DNA from: an uncultured Dehalococcoidia bacterium
Lineage (GTDB): Bacteria > Chloroflexota > Dehalococcoidia > Lucifugimonadales > Lucifugimonadaceae
Reading direction: 5' to 3'
NCBI GenBank assembly: GCA_958295935.1
Contig: OY282385.1
Coordinates: 1,364,001-1,428,000 of the forward strand
DNA length: 64,000 bases
The position numbers were made by a program, and so were the translations under genes. This document shows, piece by piece, positions 35,020 through 43,922 of this stretch. Position 1 is the stretch's first letter; each line of letters starts with the position of its first letter. The notes beneath the pieces were generated by a model that saw only the letters and a program-made list of their open reading frames with translations, did no database searches and had not been told where the DNA came from.

Positions 35020-36276
35020 TCACGGAAACATCATGGCCTGCCCCGCATCCAGCCGCTCGATGCGGGGCGTGACGGAGCCATACACACCGTCATAACCGGC
35101 ATCTACTTCGACACGCCCCTCTCGAACGGCGATGATGGCTTCCGCCACGCGACTGCTAGCCACGCGTTCCAAATCATCGGGAGGAGCGTATACAAGCACG
35201 TTGAGCTCTCCGGCAAACTCATTCACTAGCGGTTCGTATAGACGGTCCACCTTTTTCGAGGCCGGCCCGACGGACAGGCTAAATGAAAGCAGATCTCGCA
35301 AAGGTACCAGAGAGCGAAACGGCGGACGTCCATCAGGATGAGTGACCAGGCCGCGACCGGGTTGAGTGTAGAACAGTGGTCGCGACGCCAGTTCCGACAA
35401 TCTGCTGAGCACACCCACGGTAAGGCCCCCCTTGCACACAGGGCACCTATTCTCCGGCGGTCCACCATCGCGCGGGTCTATCCGCACCCCGCACTTTCTG
35501 TGGCCGTCGAGGTGATATTTGCCGTGCTCGGGATGAAACTCAACGGTCTCGAGGATACCGCCGTTGCGAAGAGCGTTGGCAAGGGAGGAAAAATTGGCCG
35601 GCGCACTGAATACGGTCAACTCCCTTCCCATGGTGCGAGTAGAGTGGGCGTCGGAAAAGGAGAGTATCGCCCTGGAGTCGATATCTCGCACTCGCCAATT
35701 CATGGCGGGATCGCTCGACAGGCCGGTCTCAATCGCCGTTATGAGGGGCGCCAAGTCGCTGAAGCATTCTTCCATAGAGTCGAAACCAGACTTGGAACCG
35801 TACATTCCGTACCACGGAGTCCACACGTGGGCAGGTATGACGACACAGCGTTCGTCGGCATCTAGCGCTGCGAACACCGCATCACGGGCGGACATCTTCA
35901 ACATGGGCCGTCCGTCTGACGACAGGTTTTGCGCCCTGCCAAACCGGCGATTCATACGATCTACTGCACCGAACCCGGGTGCCCATATGAGCAGATGCAC
36001 GCGGCGGCCCTTCCCGTCCTGACGCCAAACGCATGACACCTCCGTCGCCAAGACGAACCGCGCACCAAACGCCGAAAACACGCCCTCGCCGTCCTCGACC
36101 AGGTGTGAGCGCATCTCCTCGAGCCATAGTGGATGAGTAAAGTCGGGCGCAGCAAGCAGATCTATGCCCTTGCTTCGTCCAGCGGCCGCAAGCGACGCCA
36201 GATTCAGCGTTCGGCTGGTGGCGCGTGAAAAACGAGAGTGAAGGTGTAGGTCTGCGACTAGGCGTAGTGGTTGCAC
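35020..36276 (-). CDS. Endonuclease Q (EndoQ)-like PHP-domain nuclease
   Basis: The 418-aa protein has a PHP metal-binding core: ADLHLHSRFSRAT with Asp9, His11 and His13, then LATEVSCVW, VIPAHVWTPWYG and ILSFSDAHS. A zinc-finger-like element follows (HRKCGVRI ... RCPVCKGGLTVGV), then the region VLSRLSELA. This architecture is that of EndoQ, a repair nuclease that cuts 5' of deaminated bases and is best known from Thermococcales and a few bacteria. The start is GTG 36276. It follows the MFS gene by 9 bp on the same strand. The presence of RecQ nearby is suggestive but not an operon. A general PHP phosphoesterase is the alternative. Confidence 0.8.
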   Translation of the reverse strand: MQPLRLVADLHLHSRFSRATSRTLNLASLAAAGRSKGIDLLAAPDFTHPLWLEEMRSHLVEDGEGVFSAFGARFVLATEVSCVWRQDGKGRRVHLLIWAPGFGAVDRMNRRFGRAQNLSSDGRPMLKMSARDAVFAALDADERCVVIPAHVWTPWYGMYGSKSGFDSMEECFSDLAPLITAIETGLSSDPAMNWRVRDIDSRAILSFSDAHSTRTMGRELTVFSAPANFSSLANALRNGGILETVEFHPEHGKYHLDGHRKCGVRIDPRDGGPPENRCPVCKGGLTVGVLSRLSELASRPLFYTQPGRGLVTHPDGRPPFRSLVPLRDLLSFSLSVGPASKKVDRLYEPLVNEFAGELNVLVYAPPDDLERVASSRVAEAIIAVREGRVEVDAGYDGVYGSVTPRIERLDAGQAMMFP

Positions 36277-36285
36277 GCCGCCAGT

Positions 36286-37428
36286 TTAGCCGTTGTCCTT
36301 CAATCCGCCGATTCTCTCGGAAGCATGTCTCAGGACGTGGGCCGCAAGTAGCATGACCGCACCGGCCAACGCGAATGACGCTACGGCTACCTGTGCGCCG
36401 TACACCTCTGATAGCGCACCCAAGCCCACGGCGCCAATGGGTTGGAAGCCTATGAGAAGGAATCTCAGGCTCAATACCCGGCCGCGCACCTCGTCCGGCG
36501 ATTCCATCTGTACGCCGGTCATGTTGTTGACCATGAAGGCTGTCATAGCCATAGAGGTCACGGCAACGAGGGCGACAGAAGCCAGGTACAAAGACGAGGA
36601 TGCAAAGCCCGCAAGAGCTAAGGCCGCTATTACACCGGAAAAGATGGCGGTCTTTCTTTGTCCGAACCTTGTCCCAAACGCTATGACCACCAAGGACCCC
36701 GTGAGAGAGCCGCAGCCGGCCGCCAGAACGAGATTGCCGAGGGCAGCCGGGCCCACTTTGAGCACCTCTGCAGCAAATACAGGCATGAGCGCCTGGAACG
36801 GTCCAATGGTGATAGTGACGATGAGCGCCCCGATCATCATTGTCCTGAGAGCCGGAGAGGCAAAGGTGAACTTCACCCCGGACTTGAGGTTGGCTATCGC
36901 TGAAGTTTTCCTGTCAACCGAAGCGCCGTGCCTATGGGGCCGCAACGTGCCGTAGGCGAGTATGGCTGGTACGAGCAGCAACGTGCTGATGCCCAGCGTC
37001 CACTCGGCTCCCAGCTGAGCGATCATGATACCGGCCACAGACGCGCCCACGATCTGCGACGTACTGTACGTGGTCATCGAGAGACCCACCGCCGTGCGCA
37101 ACTGTTCCCGATGCACCAGACCCCCGGCCAGCGTCTGTCTGGCCGGCATAGACAGGGCAAAGCCGATGCCATTCCAGAAGGAGACCGCTATCACCTGCCA
37201 AGCATTCAACATGTCCAACATCACAAGTAGGAACAGGACCGCGAATCCGGCGAGCGTCGAGAAGTCCCCCACTGCCACTACCTTGTGACGAGCGAACCGG
37301 TCGGCCAAAACCCCGCCAAAGAGAGACAGAAAGAGCATCGGCAGCATCATGGCGGCCATGACCATGGAGACCAAGAACGGTGAGCCGGTCATGTCTTCGA
37401 CCAGCCAGCCCCTGGTCAGCATCTGCAT
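36286..37428 (-). CDS. MFS transporter with unclear N-terminus
   Basis: The 380 aa from ATG 37428 give about 11 membrane helices and the MFS loop signature FGGVLADRFARHKVV. The usual first helix is missing from this start. It is encoded just upstream in frame (RYWLAGFANFTAFS, 37429-37470), with a basic stretch before it (RRDHPLGVLRSGQF), aligning with the N-terminus of the other MFS gene at 41488. Back to the in-frame TAG at 37600 there is no ATG, GTG or TTG. Translation therefore starts at a rare codon (ATT 37518 or CTG 37461), or a frameshift separates it from ATG 37627, or the first helix is lost. The substrate is unknown. It is followed by the EndoQ gene after 9 bp. Confidence 0.8.
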   Translation of the reverse strand: MQMLTRGWLVEDMTGSPFLVSMVMAAMMLPMLFLSLFGGVLADRFARHKVVAVGDFSTLAGFAVLFLLVMLDMLNAWQVIAVSFWNGIGFALSMPARQTLAGGLVHREQLRTAVGLSMTTYSTSQIVGASVAGIMIAQLGAEWTLGISTLLLVPAILAYGTLRPHRHGASVDRKTSAIANLKSGVKFTFASPALRTMMIGALIVTITIGPFQALMPVFAAEVLKVGPAALGNLVLAAGCGSLTGSLVVIAFGTRFGQRKTAIFSGVIAALALAGFASSSLYLASVALVAVTSMAMTAFMVNNMTGVQMESPDEVRGRVLSLRFLLIGFQPIGAVGLGALSEVYGAQVAVASFALAGAVMLLAAHVLRHASERIGGLKDNG

Positions 37429-37597
37429 CGAGAACGCCGTGAAGTTGGCAAAGCCAGCCAGCCAGTATCGGCGGAATTGGCCAGACCGTAGAACGCCGAG
37501 GGGATGGTCTCTGCGAATGCTGCGGACGGCCCGCTTGTGGCGTCCGCCCGTCTCCGCAGCAGTTGTAGTTCTTCCGATAAGAGTCGCCGTGACGAAA

Positions 37598-37919
37598 CTC
37601 TACCTTGTCAAGAGCAGGCGATGACACCGCCAGAAACTGCTAGGGGCGGAGTCCGCAAGCTGCGTCTCAACCAGTATGTGCCCGTGTAATTCCCCTCACA
37701 AAGCATTTTTTATACGCTGTTATCACGAAACCGGCCCAAGACCGCATACGGGTCTCCATCCGCCGCCAGCACGTTTCTCGAATCCAAGTACCCTCTACGT
37801 AGACCATTCCACAGCCCGACGGACAGCAAGCAGCCGGTGGATCCCCAGTTGTCAGAGGCCGCCAAAAATGACGCGGAGCGCTCCACACAAGCGTCGCGGG
37901 ATGACCAGCCGGAAGATAA
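37598..37919. other. Intergenic region, nothing recognised
   Basis: About 320 bp lie between the MFS 5' region and tRNA-Pro. Short open frames exist on both strands, but none has a start signal or recognisable protein pattern, and some would read through the tRNA. No repeats or clear terminators were found. Confidence 0.5.
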
Positions 37920-37994
37920 TGGTCGGGGCGGCGGGAATCGAACCCACGACCCCCTGCTCCCAAAGCAGGTGCGCTACCGCTGCGCCACGCCCCG
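37920..37994 (-). tRNA. tRNA-Pro (anticodon TGG), CCA encoded
   Basis: Read on the minus strand, the acceptor arm CGGGGCG pairs with CGCCCCG. The D-arm is GCGC-AGCGGTA-GCGC. The anticodon stem CCTGC/GCAGG encloses loop TTTGGGA, so the anticodon is TGG. The T-arm GTGGG-TTCGATT-CCCGC is slightly off-consensus in its last pair. The discriminator is A and CCA is encoded at 37920-37922. The features match bacterial tRNA-Pro(UGG), which reads CCN proline codons. Confidence 0.96.
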
Positions 37995-38268
37995 TCAAGT
38001 ACAAGCTATACAGGAATCTTACGCCACTTCGTCCTCCACGTAACTATTGGGGCAGGCTTGAAGATGGGACGGTTTGCAGTCCAAATCAAACAGTGGGCCA
38101 GAGCATACAGCGTCTTGCGCATCGCCTGGCGCCCGATCTGCTCCACCCGGATATTCGTTGACACTGGCGCGCAGAGGCGCATAACATTTCGTCCCAAACG
38201 TAGAGCAAGTCATACTAAAGCGGATACCCGCCACCCAGACTTGACCTCGCCCACTTAAGAGGTGCCCC

Positions 38269-38505
38269 ATGACGACCCGCGCATACATCCTGATAGAAAC
38301 ATCAGTAGGCATGACCAACGGCGTCGCCACTGAACTTAGGTCCATTGGCGACATGAAGAGCGTAGATACAGTAACAGGCCCGTTCGACATCATCGCCGTC
38401 GCGGAAGCGGACAGCCTGCCGGGCATAGGCGCGCTCATCAGCGAGAGCATGCACAAAGTCCCGGGCATCGTGAAGACGGTCACCTGCCTCTCGATCAGCG
38501 TGTGA
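38269..38505 (+). CDS. Lrp/AsnC-type ligand-binding (RAM) domain protein
   Basis: The 78-aa stand-alone RAM domain reads MTTRAYILIETSVGM, SIGDMKSVDTVTGPFDIIAV and HKVPGIVKTVTCLSISV, with beta-alpha-beta-beta-alpha-beta order. It has no helix-turn-helix. Such single-domain proteins bind amino acids or related ligands and may pair with a full Lrp regulator. The ATG follows AGAGGTG at five bases. It lies 58 bp upstream of an acyl-CoA dehydrogenase gene on the same strand, so it could sense the pathway substrate. That link is only positional. Confidence 0.88.
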   Translation: MTTRAYILIETSVGMTNGVATELRSIGDMKSVDTVTGPFDIIAVAEADSLPGIGALISESMHKVPGIVKTVTCLSISV

Positions 38506-38563
38506 CCAAAGGGGCGCGTACTACTACGCGTACGTCCCTTGGTCTATGCCAATCGATTGACCG

Positions 38564-39742
38564 ATGCGCTTCGACTTCACGCCTGAAGAGCAACGGTTCA
38601 GGGATGACCTCGCATCCTTCTTGAACGGGGCCCTGCCTCCCGGCTGGATTGGCCCAGCCGACGAGTCCCGGGACGATCACTGGCAGTTGTATATCGACGT
38701 ACGACGAGGCCTCGCGGATCGCGGATGGCTAACCGTAGGCTGGCCCAAGCAGTACGGCGGTAAGGGCGTATTCCCAATAACCTCGACTATCTTTGCTGAG
38801 CAGATGGCCTACCACCGGGCGCCGGGCAATGATCGTTTCGGTACTCGTATGATCGGCCCCACGCTCATCCGCTTCGGCACGGAAGATCAAAAGCGCCGTT
38901 TTCTACCTCCTATCGCAAGAGGCGAGGTCCAATGGTGCCAGGGCTACTCAGAGCCGGACTCGGGATCCGATCTGGCGTCCATCAGGACCCGGGCCGTTCA
39001 AGACGGCCACGATTTCATCATCACCGGCTCCAAGATCTGGAGCACTTTGGCACACCGAGCCGACTGGATGTTCCTTCTCGCCCGCACCGACCCGGACGCG
39101 CCTCGACACAAAGGTATCACCATGTTCTTGTGCGACGTGCATTCACCGGGTGTTAGCGTCAAACCTATCCTCAACATGGCGGGCTACCACAGTTTCAATG
39201 AGGTGAGGTTCGACAGCGTCAGGGTTCCTCGATCCCAAGTGGTAGGCGGGATTAACAACGGTTGGAGCACAGGGCTGGCCCTGCTTAATTTTGAACGCTC
39301 AGGTATCGACTACGTCGGGTGGGCCAGCCGAACGCTCGACGACATCGCCCATTACGCTCGCTCCGCGCCAGACCCTGATAGCAGCAGCCTTATCTACGAT
39401 CCTTTGTTCTCCGCCCAACTGGTCGACCTAAAGGTAGAGGTCGAATCGGCAAGACTGCTCACCTACGAGGCGGCTTGGCAACAGGGAAAAGGCGAAGCCT
39501 CTCCCACAGCGGCGTCCATCAGCAAGCTCGCTGCAAGCGAAGTCAACCAACGGGTTCATGACTTCGCGGTGGAAATGTTGGGGATGTATGGCCCACTGGC
39601 GCCCGGTTCCGACCTAGCCGCGTTCGAGGGCGCTCTGCTCAAACTCCGACTCTTCTACACGTCCGGAACTATCCTGGCCGGCTCAAACGAAATCCAGCGC
39701 AACATCATCGCCGCGCGGGGCCTAAATCTGCCCAGAAAGTGA
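38564..39742 (+). CDS. Acyl-CoA dehydrogenase, subunit-like partner 1
   Basis: The 392-aa flavoprotein begins MRFDFTPEEQRFRDDLASFL. The FAD/substrate signature is WCQGYSEPDSGSDLASIRTRA, then a beta-domain FIITGSKIWSTLAH. The C-terminal FAD-binding motif SGTILAGSNEIQRNIIAARG is intact. Such enzymes desaturate acyl-CoA thioesters and pass electrons to ETF. It is followed after 130 bp by a second, distinct acyl-CoA dehydrogenase gene. Adjacent unlike pairs commonly form alpha2beta2 enzymes in steroid side-chain and related degradation (the FadE28/29, ChsE1/E2 type). Confidence 0.93.
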   Translation: MRFDFTPEEQRFRDDLASFLNGALPPGWIGPADESRDDHWQLYIDVRRGLADRGWLTVGWPKQYGGKGVFPITSTIFAEQMAYHRAPGNDRFGTRMIGPTLIRFGTEDQKRRFLPPIARGEVQWCQGYSEPDSGSDLASIRTRAVQDGHDFIITGSKIWSTLAHRADWMFLLARTDPDAPRHKGITMFLCDVHSPGVSVKPILNMAGYHSFNEVRFDSVRVPRSQVVGGINNGWSTGLALLNFERSGIDYVGWASRTLDDIAHYARSAPDPDSSSLIYDPLFSAQLVDLKVEVESARLLTYEAAWQQGKGEASPTAASISKLAASEVNQRVHDFAVEMLGMYGPLAPGSDLAAFEGALLKLRLFYTSGTILAGSNEIQRNIIAARGLNLPRK

Positions 39743-39872
39743 TCAACGCCCACGTGAACCCAAGAACCGCTCTTTCCTTTCTACCCCTCTCCTCCGCGAT
39801 CGACGCAGTGATGCGATCGCTGGCAGAAGGAAATCCGGCCATACGTTCACTCAGCGCAGAAACCGGTTAAAA

Positions 39873-41000
39873 GTGGATTTCGACCTCTCCGAGACTCAAG
39901 AACTCATCGCCTCCGGCGCCCGCGAATTCCTTGCCGCGCGCGTATCAGGCGACCTTGTTCGCAACATAGCCGCCGGTACCGGTAGTTACAGCGACTCTTG
40001 GTGGCGAGACGTAACGCAACTGGAATGGCCCGGCCTGCTCGTACCTGAAGAACTGGGAGGCGCCGGGCTCGGATTCCCGGAACTGGGAGCGCTCCTGGAA
40101 GAGTGGGGAGCCGTTTTGGCCCCCGGCCCGCTACTAGAGACTGCGCTACAAGGAGCATCGGCCATCAACCGGTTCGGCAATGATGGCCAGCTGAAAGAAT
40201 TTCTCCCGCCTATCGCGGCTGGAGAGATGATCGTGACCCCGGCCGTCCACGAAGAGCAACCGGCTTGGGCGCACATTTCATTGAACGCCTCTGCACGTTT
40301 TATCAACGGAAGATGGACCCTGAACGGGGAGAAGCGTTTCGCTCCTTTCGCAGCAAATGCCAACCTCATGCTGGTGAGCGCGTCAACCGGACCAAGCGCG
40401 GACGACTGCACGCTGTTCCTGGTACGACCTGAGGACTCCCGTGGTATAGAACTGACTCCGATGAAGACCGCAGCAGGCCCGCCTCTAAGTCGGGTACGTC
40501 TACACGACGTTCAGGTCACGGAGGACGCCGTTCTGGGTGAAGTCGGACGAGGTCAGGAAGCAATCGACTATCTGATGCTATTGGGCGCAGTCGGGCGAAG
40601 CCTGCAGATGGCGGGCGCGGCGAGGCAAGTGGTGAACATGACTGTCGATTACGTCTCCAACCGGCATCAGTTCGGTCGCCCCGTCGGCTCGTTCCAGGCA
40701 GTACAGCACCACTGCGCCAACATGGCGGTCGCCGCTAAGGGGATGGCTCTGCTTTCCAGAAAAGCGGCATGGACGTTATCCGAAGGCTCCAACCCCGCCC
40801 GTGCAGCCGCCATGGCAAAAGTGAAGGCCAACCGGGAGCTGCCGTACGTCTGCGCCTTGGCACATCAGTGCCACGGTGCTATCGGGTTTACTTGGGAACA
40901 CAATCTGCACCTCTTCACTCGTCACGCTCTACATTGGCGATCAGACTATGGCGACACGAACTATCACCGGAAGAAGCTGATGACCGAGGCGAGCGCCTAG
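39873..41000 (+). CDS. Acyl-CoA dehydrogenase, subunit-like partner 2
   Basis: The 375-aa protein starts at GTG 39873 with VDFDLSETQELIASGAREFL. The family regions EWPGLLVPEELGGAGLGF, NRHQFGRPVGSFQAVQHHCA and CHGAIGFTWEHNLHLFTRHA are present. The last motif is typical of the beta-type partner in heteromeric FadE enzymes. The middle signature (MIVTPAVHEEQPAW) is weaker than in its neighbour. That fits a partner that binds FAD or structure but may lack a full active site. It probably works with the gene at 38564. The 54 bp to the HIT gene suggest one transcript. Confidence 0.9.
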   Translation: MDFDLSETQELIASGAREFLAARVSGDLVRNIAAGTGSYSDSWWRDVTQLEWPGLLVPEELGGAGLGFPELGALLEEWGAVLAPGPLLETALQGASAINRFGNDGQLKEFLPPIAAGEMIVTPAVHEEQPAWAHISLNASARFINGRWTLNGEKRFAPFAANANLMLVSASTGPSADDCTLFLVRPEDSRGIELTPMKTAAGPPLSRVRLHDVQVTEDAVLGEVGRGQEAIDYLMLLGAVGRSLQMAGAARQVVNMTVDYVSNRHQFGRPVGSFQAVQHHCANMAVAAKGMALLSRKAAWTLSEGSNPARAAAMAKVKANRELPYVCALAHQCHGAIGFTWEHNLHLFTRHALHWRSDYGDTNYHRKKLMTEASA

Positions 41001-41053
41001 ATGGACGTCTCCTCAAACCAAAGTCAGGAGTAACTGGTAATCTTCAAACCACC

Positions 41054-41398
41054 ATGGATCCCAATTGCATCTTCTGCAGCATACTGACCGGCGACCTGCC
41101 CAGCGCCGAGGTATATGGCGACGACCTGGCCTATGCCTTCGCCGACATCAGCCCGGTAACCCCCACTCACGTACTGGTAATCCCGCGTGAGCACGTGGCC
41201 GCCATCGAGGATATCGACCAGGATCGCGAGCCCCTCCTGGGTCATCTACTCAGAGTAGCGGCTATCGTGGCTCAACAGAGCGGCATCTCACGTGATGGCT
41301 ACAGACTCGTAATCAATCAGGGAGCAAACGCAGGGCAGATGGTCGACCATTTGCACCTTCACGTATTGGGCGGCGCCGTCATGGGCAGGATGGGCTGA
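41054..41398 (+). CDS. HIT family nucleotide-binding hydrolase (HINT-like)
   Basis: The 114-aa HIT protein begins at ATG 41054 with MDPNCIFCSILTGDLPSAEV and has the histidine triad HLHLHVLGG near the C-terminus. The frame is open upstream into the acyl-CoA dehydrogenase gene, but that extension lacks the family pattern. CIFC at residues 5-8 is the zinc-binding-type pair found in many HINT proteins. Members hydrolyse purine phosphoramidates or AMP-linked molecules. It is a small housekeeping enzyme with no clear link to its neighbours beyond shared strand. Confidence 0.92.
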   Translation: MDPNCIFCSILTGDLPSAEVYGDDLAYAFADISPVTPTHVLVIPREHVAAIEDIDQDREPLLGHLLRVAAIVAQQSGISRDGYRLVINQGANAGQMVDHLHLHVLGGAVMGRMG

Positions 41399-41487
41399 GC
41401 CGCAGCGATCCGCCGCGCTTCTCAACAACGTCGGTCCTCAAGCCTATTCCCCAGCGTTTGCGTAGATCCGCCTGCGCATAGGGGTAA

Positions 41488-42774
41488 GTGGATATACGAA
41501 GCATGGTTCGCCGCTTAGCCGATTCGCTTCCGGGCCTGTCTGGCACCAGTTTCGAGGCTTTCCGGTACCGCGAATACCGCTACTTCTGGCTAGCCGCTGC
41601 GTTCTCAAACGTCGGCATGTGGGCACTCATCTACAGCCGCCTTTGGTTGATGCGCACCCTGACCGACTCCGAGGTGCTATTGGGCCTCGTCACAACAGCC
41701 AGTTTGGGGCCCGTTCTGCTACTTTCCATGTGGGGTGGAGTCCTGGCTGACAGGGTCAACCGACTCCACCTGGTCAGGCTCACGAGACTCGCATTTGCAG
41801 CGGTCGCGCTACTCACGGGGGTCCTCATTGCGACCGAAGTGATCAGGCCGTGGCACGTTATCGCCATCTCCGCCGGTACCGGCATACTGCTTTCGTTCGA
41901 TATTCCGTCCCGATCGGCGATGGTCGCTACTATCGTCCCCAGGGAGCACCTCGCCGGTGCAATTGCGATGTACTCGTTCTTATTCGCCGCCGCCGCCATC
42001 GTAGGGCCTGCCCTTTTTGCCCGGCTAGTACTCAACTGGGGTCTTGAAGGAGTCTTCTTCATAGTCGCCGCATCGTATCTGCTCACCGTGCTCACCCTGA
42101 TGATGATGAGCCCACAAGGGCACAGAGTGGTGAGCGCAGAGAGCGGATGGATAGACGGCCTCATCGACGGACTGCGGTACATCCGCGGCATACCGGCTAT
42201 ATGGGGCGTAATCGGTCTAGGGATTTTCACGGGAATCTTCGGCGGTTCAGTCGAGACTCTGCTGCCCGTGTTCACCGATGAAGTGTTGTCAGGTAACGTA
42301 AGCACCTACGGAAACCTTCTCCTGGCAGGCGGCATCGGAGGACTGGCTGGCACTATAGGCATAGCGTTGGTTGGCCGGCGAGTACGGCCTGCCCTATACC
42401 TGACTGTGGCAGGGATCAGCTACGGGCTGGGCCTTGTGGTCTTCGCTAGGATGGACGTATTCATCGCCGCCGCCCTGATCTTGGGCGTAACGGGCGCGTT
42501 GCGAGTAGTTTTTGGCACCATGAACACCACCATGGTCCAGACCCTCGTAGAGGAACGGTACCGCGGCAGGGTGATGAGCATTCATCAATTCACCTGGGGA
42601 TCCACCGCACTTGGCGGTCTGCTCATGGGAGGATTAGCCCAAGCCTTCGGCGCGCCGCTGGCGCTTACGGTTGGGGGTATGGCGACCGTTGCAGCAACGG
42701 CGGTCGTCGGCGCAACGGTATTGCGAAAGGCGCCGGGGAAAACCTGGCGTCATCCCAACGACCGCACCTCCTGA
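41488..42774 (+). CDS. MFS transporter (EntS/MFS_3-like exporter)
   Basis: The 428-aa protein has 12 predicted membrane helices. The N-terminus FEAFRYREYRYFWLAAAFSN and the loop MWGGVLADRVNRLHLVRLTR are characteristic of the MFS_3 exporter group. It starts at GTG 41488. The central region IPSRSAMVATIVPREHLAGA is also typical. Substrates in this group include siderophores, drugs and unknown metabolites, and the one here is not known. It shares architecture with the other MFS protein at 36286 but is clearly a distinct sequence. The gap of 208 bp to the molybdenum hydroxylase operon probably contains that operon's promoter. Confidence 0.9.
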   Translation: MDIRSMVRRLADSLPGLSGTSFEAFRYREYRYFWLAAAFSNVGMWALIYSRLWLMRTLTDSEVLLGLVTTASLGPVLLLSMWGGVLADRVNRLHLVRLTRLAFAAVALLTGVLIATEVIRPWHVIAISAGTGILLSFDIPSRSAMVATIVPREHLAGAIAMYSFLFAAAAIVGPALFARLVLNWGLEGVFFIVAASYLLTVLTLMMMSPQGHRVVSAESGWIDGLIDGLRYIRGIPAIWGVIGLGIFTGIFGGSVETLLPVFTDEVLSGNVSTYGNLLLAGGIGGLAGTIGIALVGRRVRPALYLTVAGISYGLGLVVFARMDVFIAAALILGVTGALRVVFGTMNTTMVQTLVEERYRGRVMSIHQFTWGSTALGGLLMGGLAQAFGAPLALTVGGMATVAATAVVGATVLRKAPGKTWRHPNDRTS

Positions 42775-42982
42775 ACCAAATCGGCCCGCCCCTGCCCTAT
42801 CGCAGACGATCATTTGGCAGCCCGGCTGGACGACTTCAGACCGTTTTTTATTGCAGGGCTAACTGACGTTGGGCATAATGGCGGCATCCTGCAGATTTAT
42901 TTCTACAATGGACGATTGCGCCGCGGCTTGTCTGCTTCACCTAGCGACAGGCAAAACCGCAGTGCTTTGAAAGGAGAAGGAT

Positions 42983-43876
42983 TTGCATCCTTTCGAGTAT
43001 GTCGCACCTACGAGCGTCGAAGGGGCGGTAAAAGTTCTGGGTGAACACGGCGAACGAGCTCGGCCCATCGCCGGAGGCACTGACGTGCTCGTTCAGTTGC
43101 GAGGCGGCCGATACGAGCTTGACGCCATCGTCGACGTCAAGAACATTCCTGAACTCATGCAGATCAGGAATGACTCTGATGGCCTAGAGTTCGGCGCAGC
43201 CGTCGCGTGCTACCAACTCTATGAAGACCCCGGCATTTCCGCCGAGTACCCGGGCATCATCGACGCAGCATCCCTTATCGGCGGAATCCAGATCCAATCA
43301 AGAGCCGGATTAGGCGGGAACCTTTGCAATGCTGCCCCTAGCGCCGATGGCATCGGCCCGCTCATCGTGTACAAGGCAGTAGCCAAGATCACAGGTCCAA
43401 ACGGCAGCCGAGAGGTTGCCGTGGAAGATTTCTGCACCGCGCCAGGCAGGACCGTTCTCCAGCGAGGAGAGTTGGTGGTAAGCATTAGCGTGCCAAAACC
43501 CCCGAAAGGGTTCGGCGCCGCTTATGAGCGTTTCATACCCAGAAACGAGATGGACATAGCCGTGGCCGGAGTGGCGTCGAGCGTACAGCTGGATTCGTCC
43601 GGACATACCTTCGAGGCCAGCCGCATCGCGCTCGCCTCGGTAGGTCCAACACCCATCTTGTGCGGCTATGAACCGGGATCGAGTGGATACGACGACCCAC
43701 TTGCCGGCAAATCCGTGAGCGAAGACTCGATCGCAGCCGCTGGCAAGCTGGCGCGGGGAAGCGCCAGCCCCATCAACGACATGCGAGGCACCATCGAGCA
43801 GCGCAGGCACTTGGTGGACGTACTCACCCGCCGAACGATTGGCCTGGCTGTCGAGCGTGCCCGCGCTGCGCTGTAA
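42983..43876 (+). CDS. FAD-binding subunit of molybdenum hydroxylase
   Basis: The 297-aa medium (FAD) subunit of a xanthine dehydrogenase-family enzyme starts at TTG 42983 with AAGGAGAAGG about three bases upstream. FAD motifs PIAGGTDVLVQLRGG (about 28-42) and AGLGGNLCNAAPSADGIG are present. The protein begins HPFEYVAPTSVEGAVKVLGE, typical for CoxM/NdhF-like subunits. It passes electrons from the 2Fe-2S subunit to an acceptor. It is the first gene of the operon, followed by the small Fe-S subunit (46 bp) and two large catalytic subunits. The substrate cannot be inferred. Confidence 0.92.
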   Translation: MHPFEYVAPTSVEGAVKVLGEHGERARPIAGGTDVLVQLRGGRYELDAIVDVKNIPELMQIRNDSDGLEFGAAVACYQLYEDPGISAEYPGIIDAASLIGGIQIQSRAGLGGNLCNAAPSADGIGPLIVYKAVAKITGPNGSREVAVEDFCTAPGRTVLQRGELVVSISVPKPPKGFGAAYERFIPRNEMDIAVAGVASSVQLDSSGHTFEASRIALASVGPTPILCGYEPGSSGYDDPLAGKSVSEDSIAAAGKLARGSASPINDMRGTIEQRRHLVDVLTRRTIGLAVERARAAL

Positions 43877-43922
43877 GCCGCTCTCCCAAGCTCCCCCCAC
43901 AAGGCACTCGAGGAACTCGAAC

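Noticed and set aside
37676-38161. Plus-strand open frame of 161 codons
   Set aside because: It runs straight through tRNA-Pro on the other strand.
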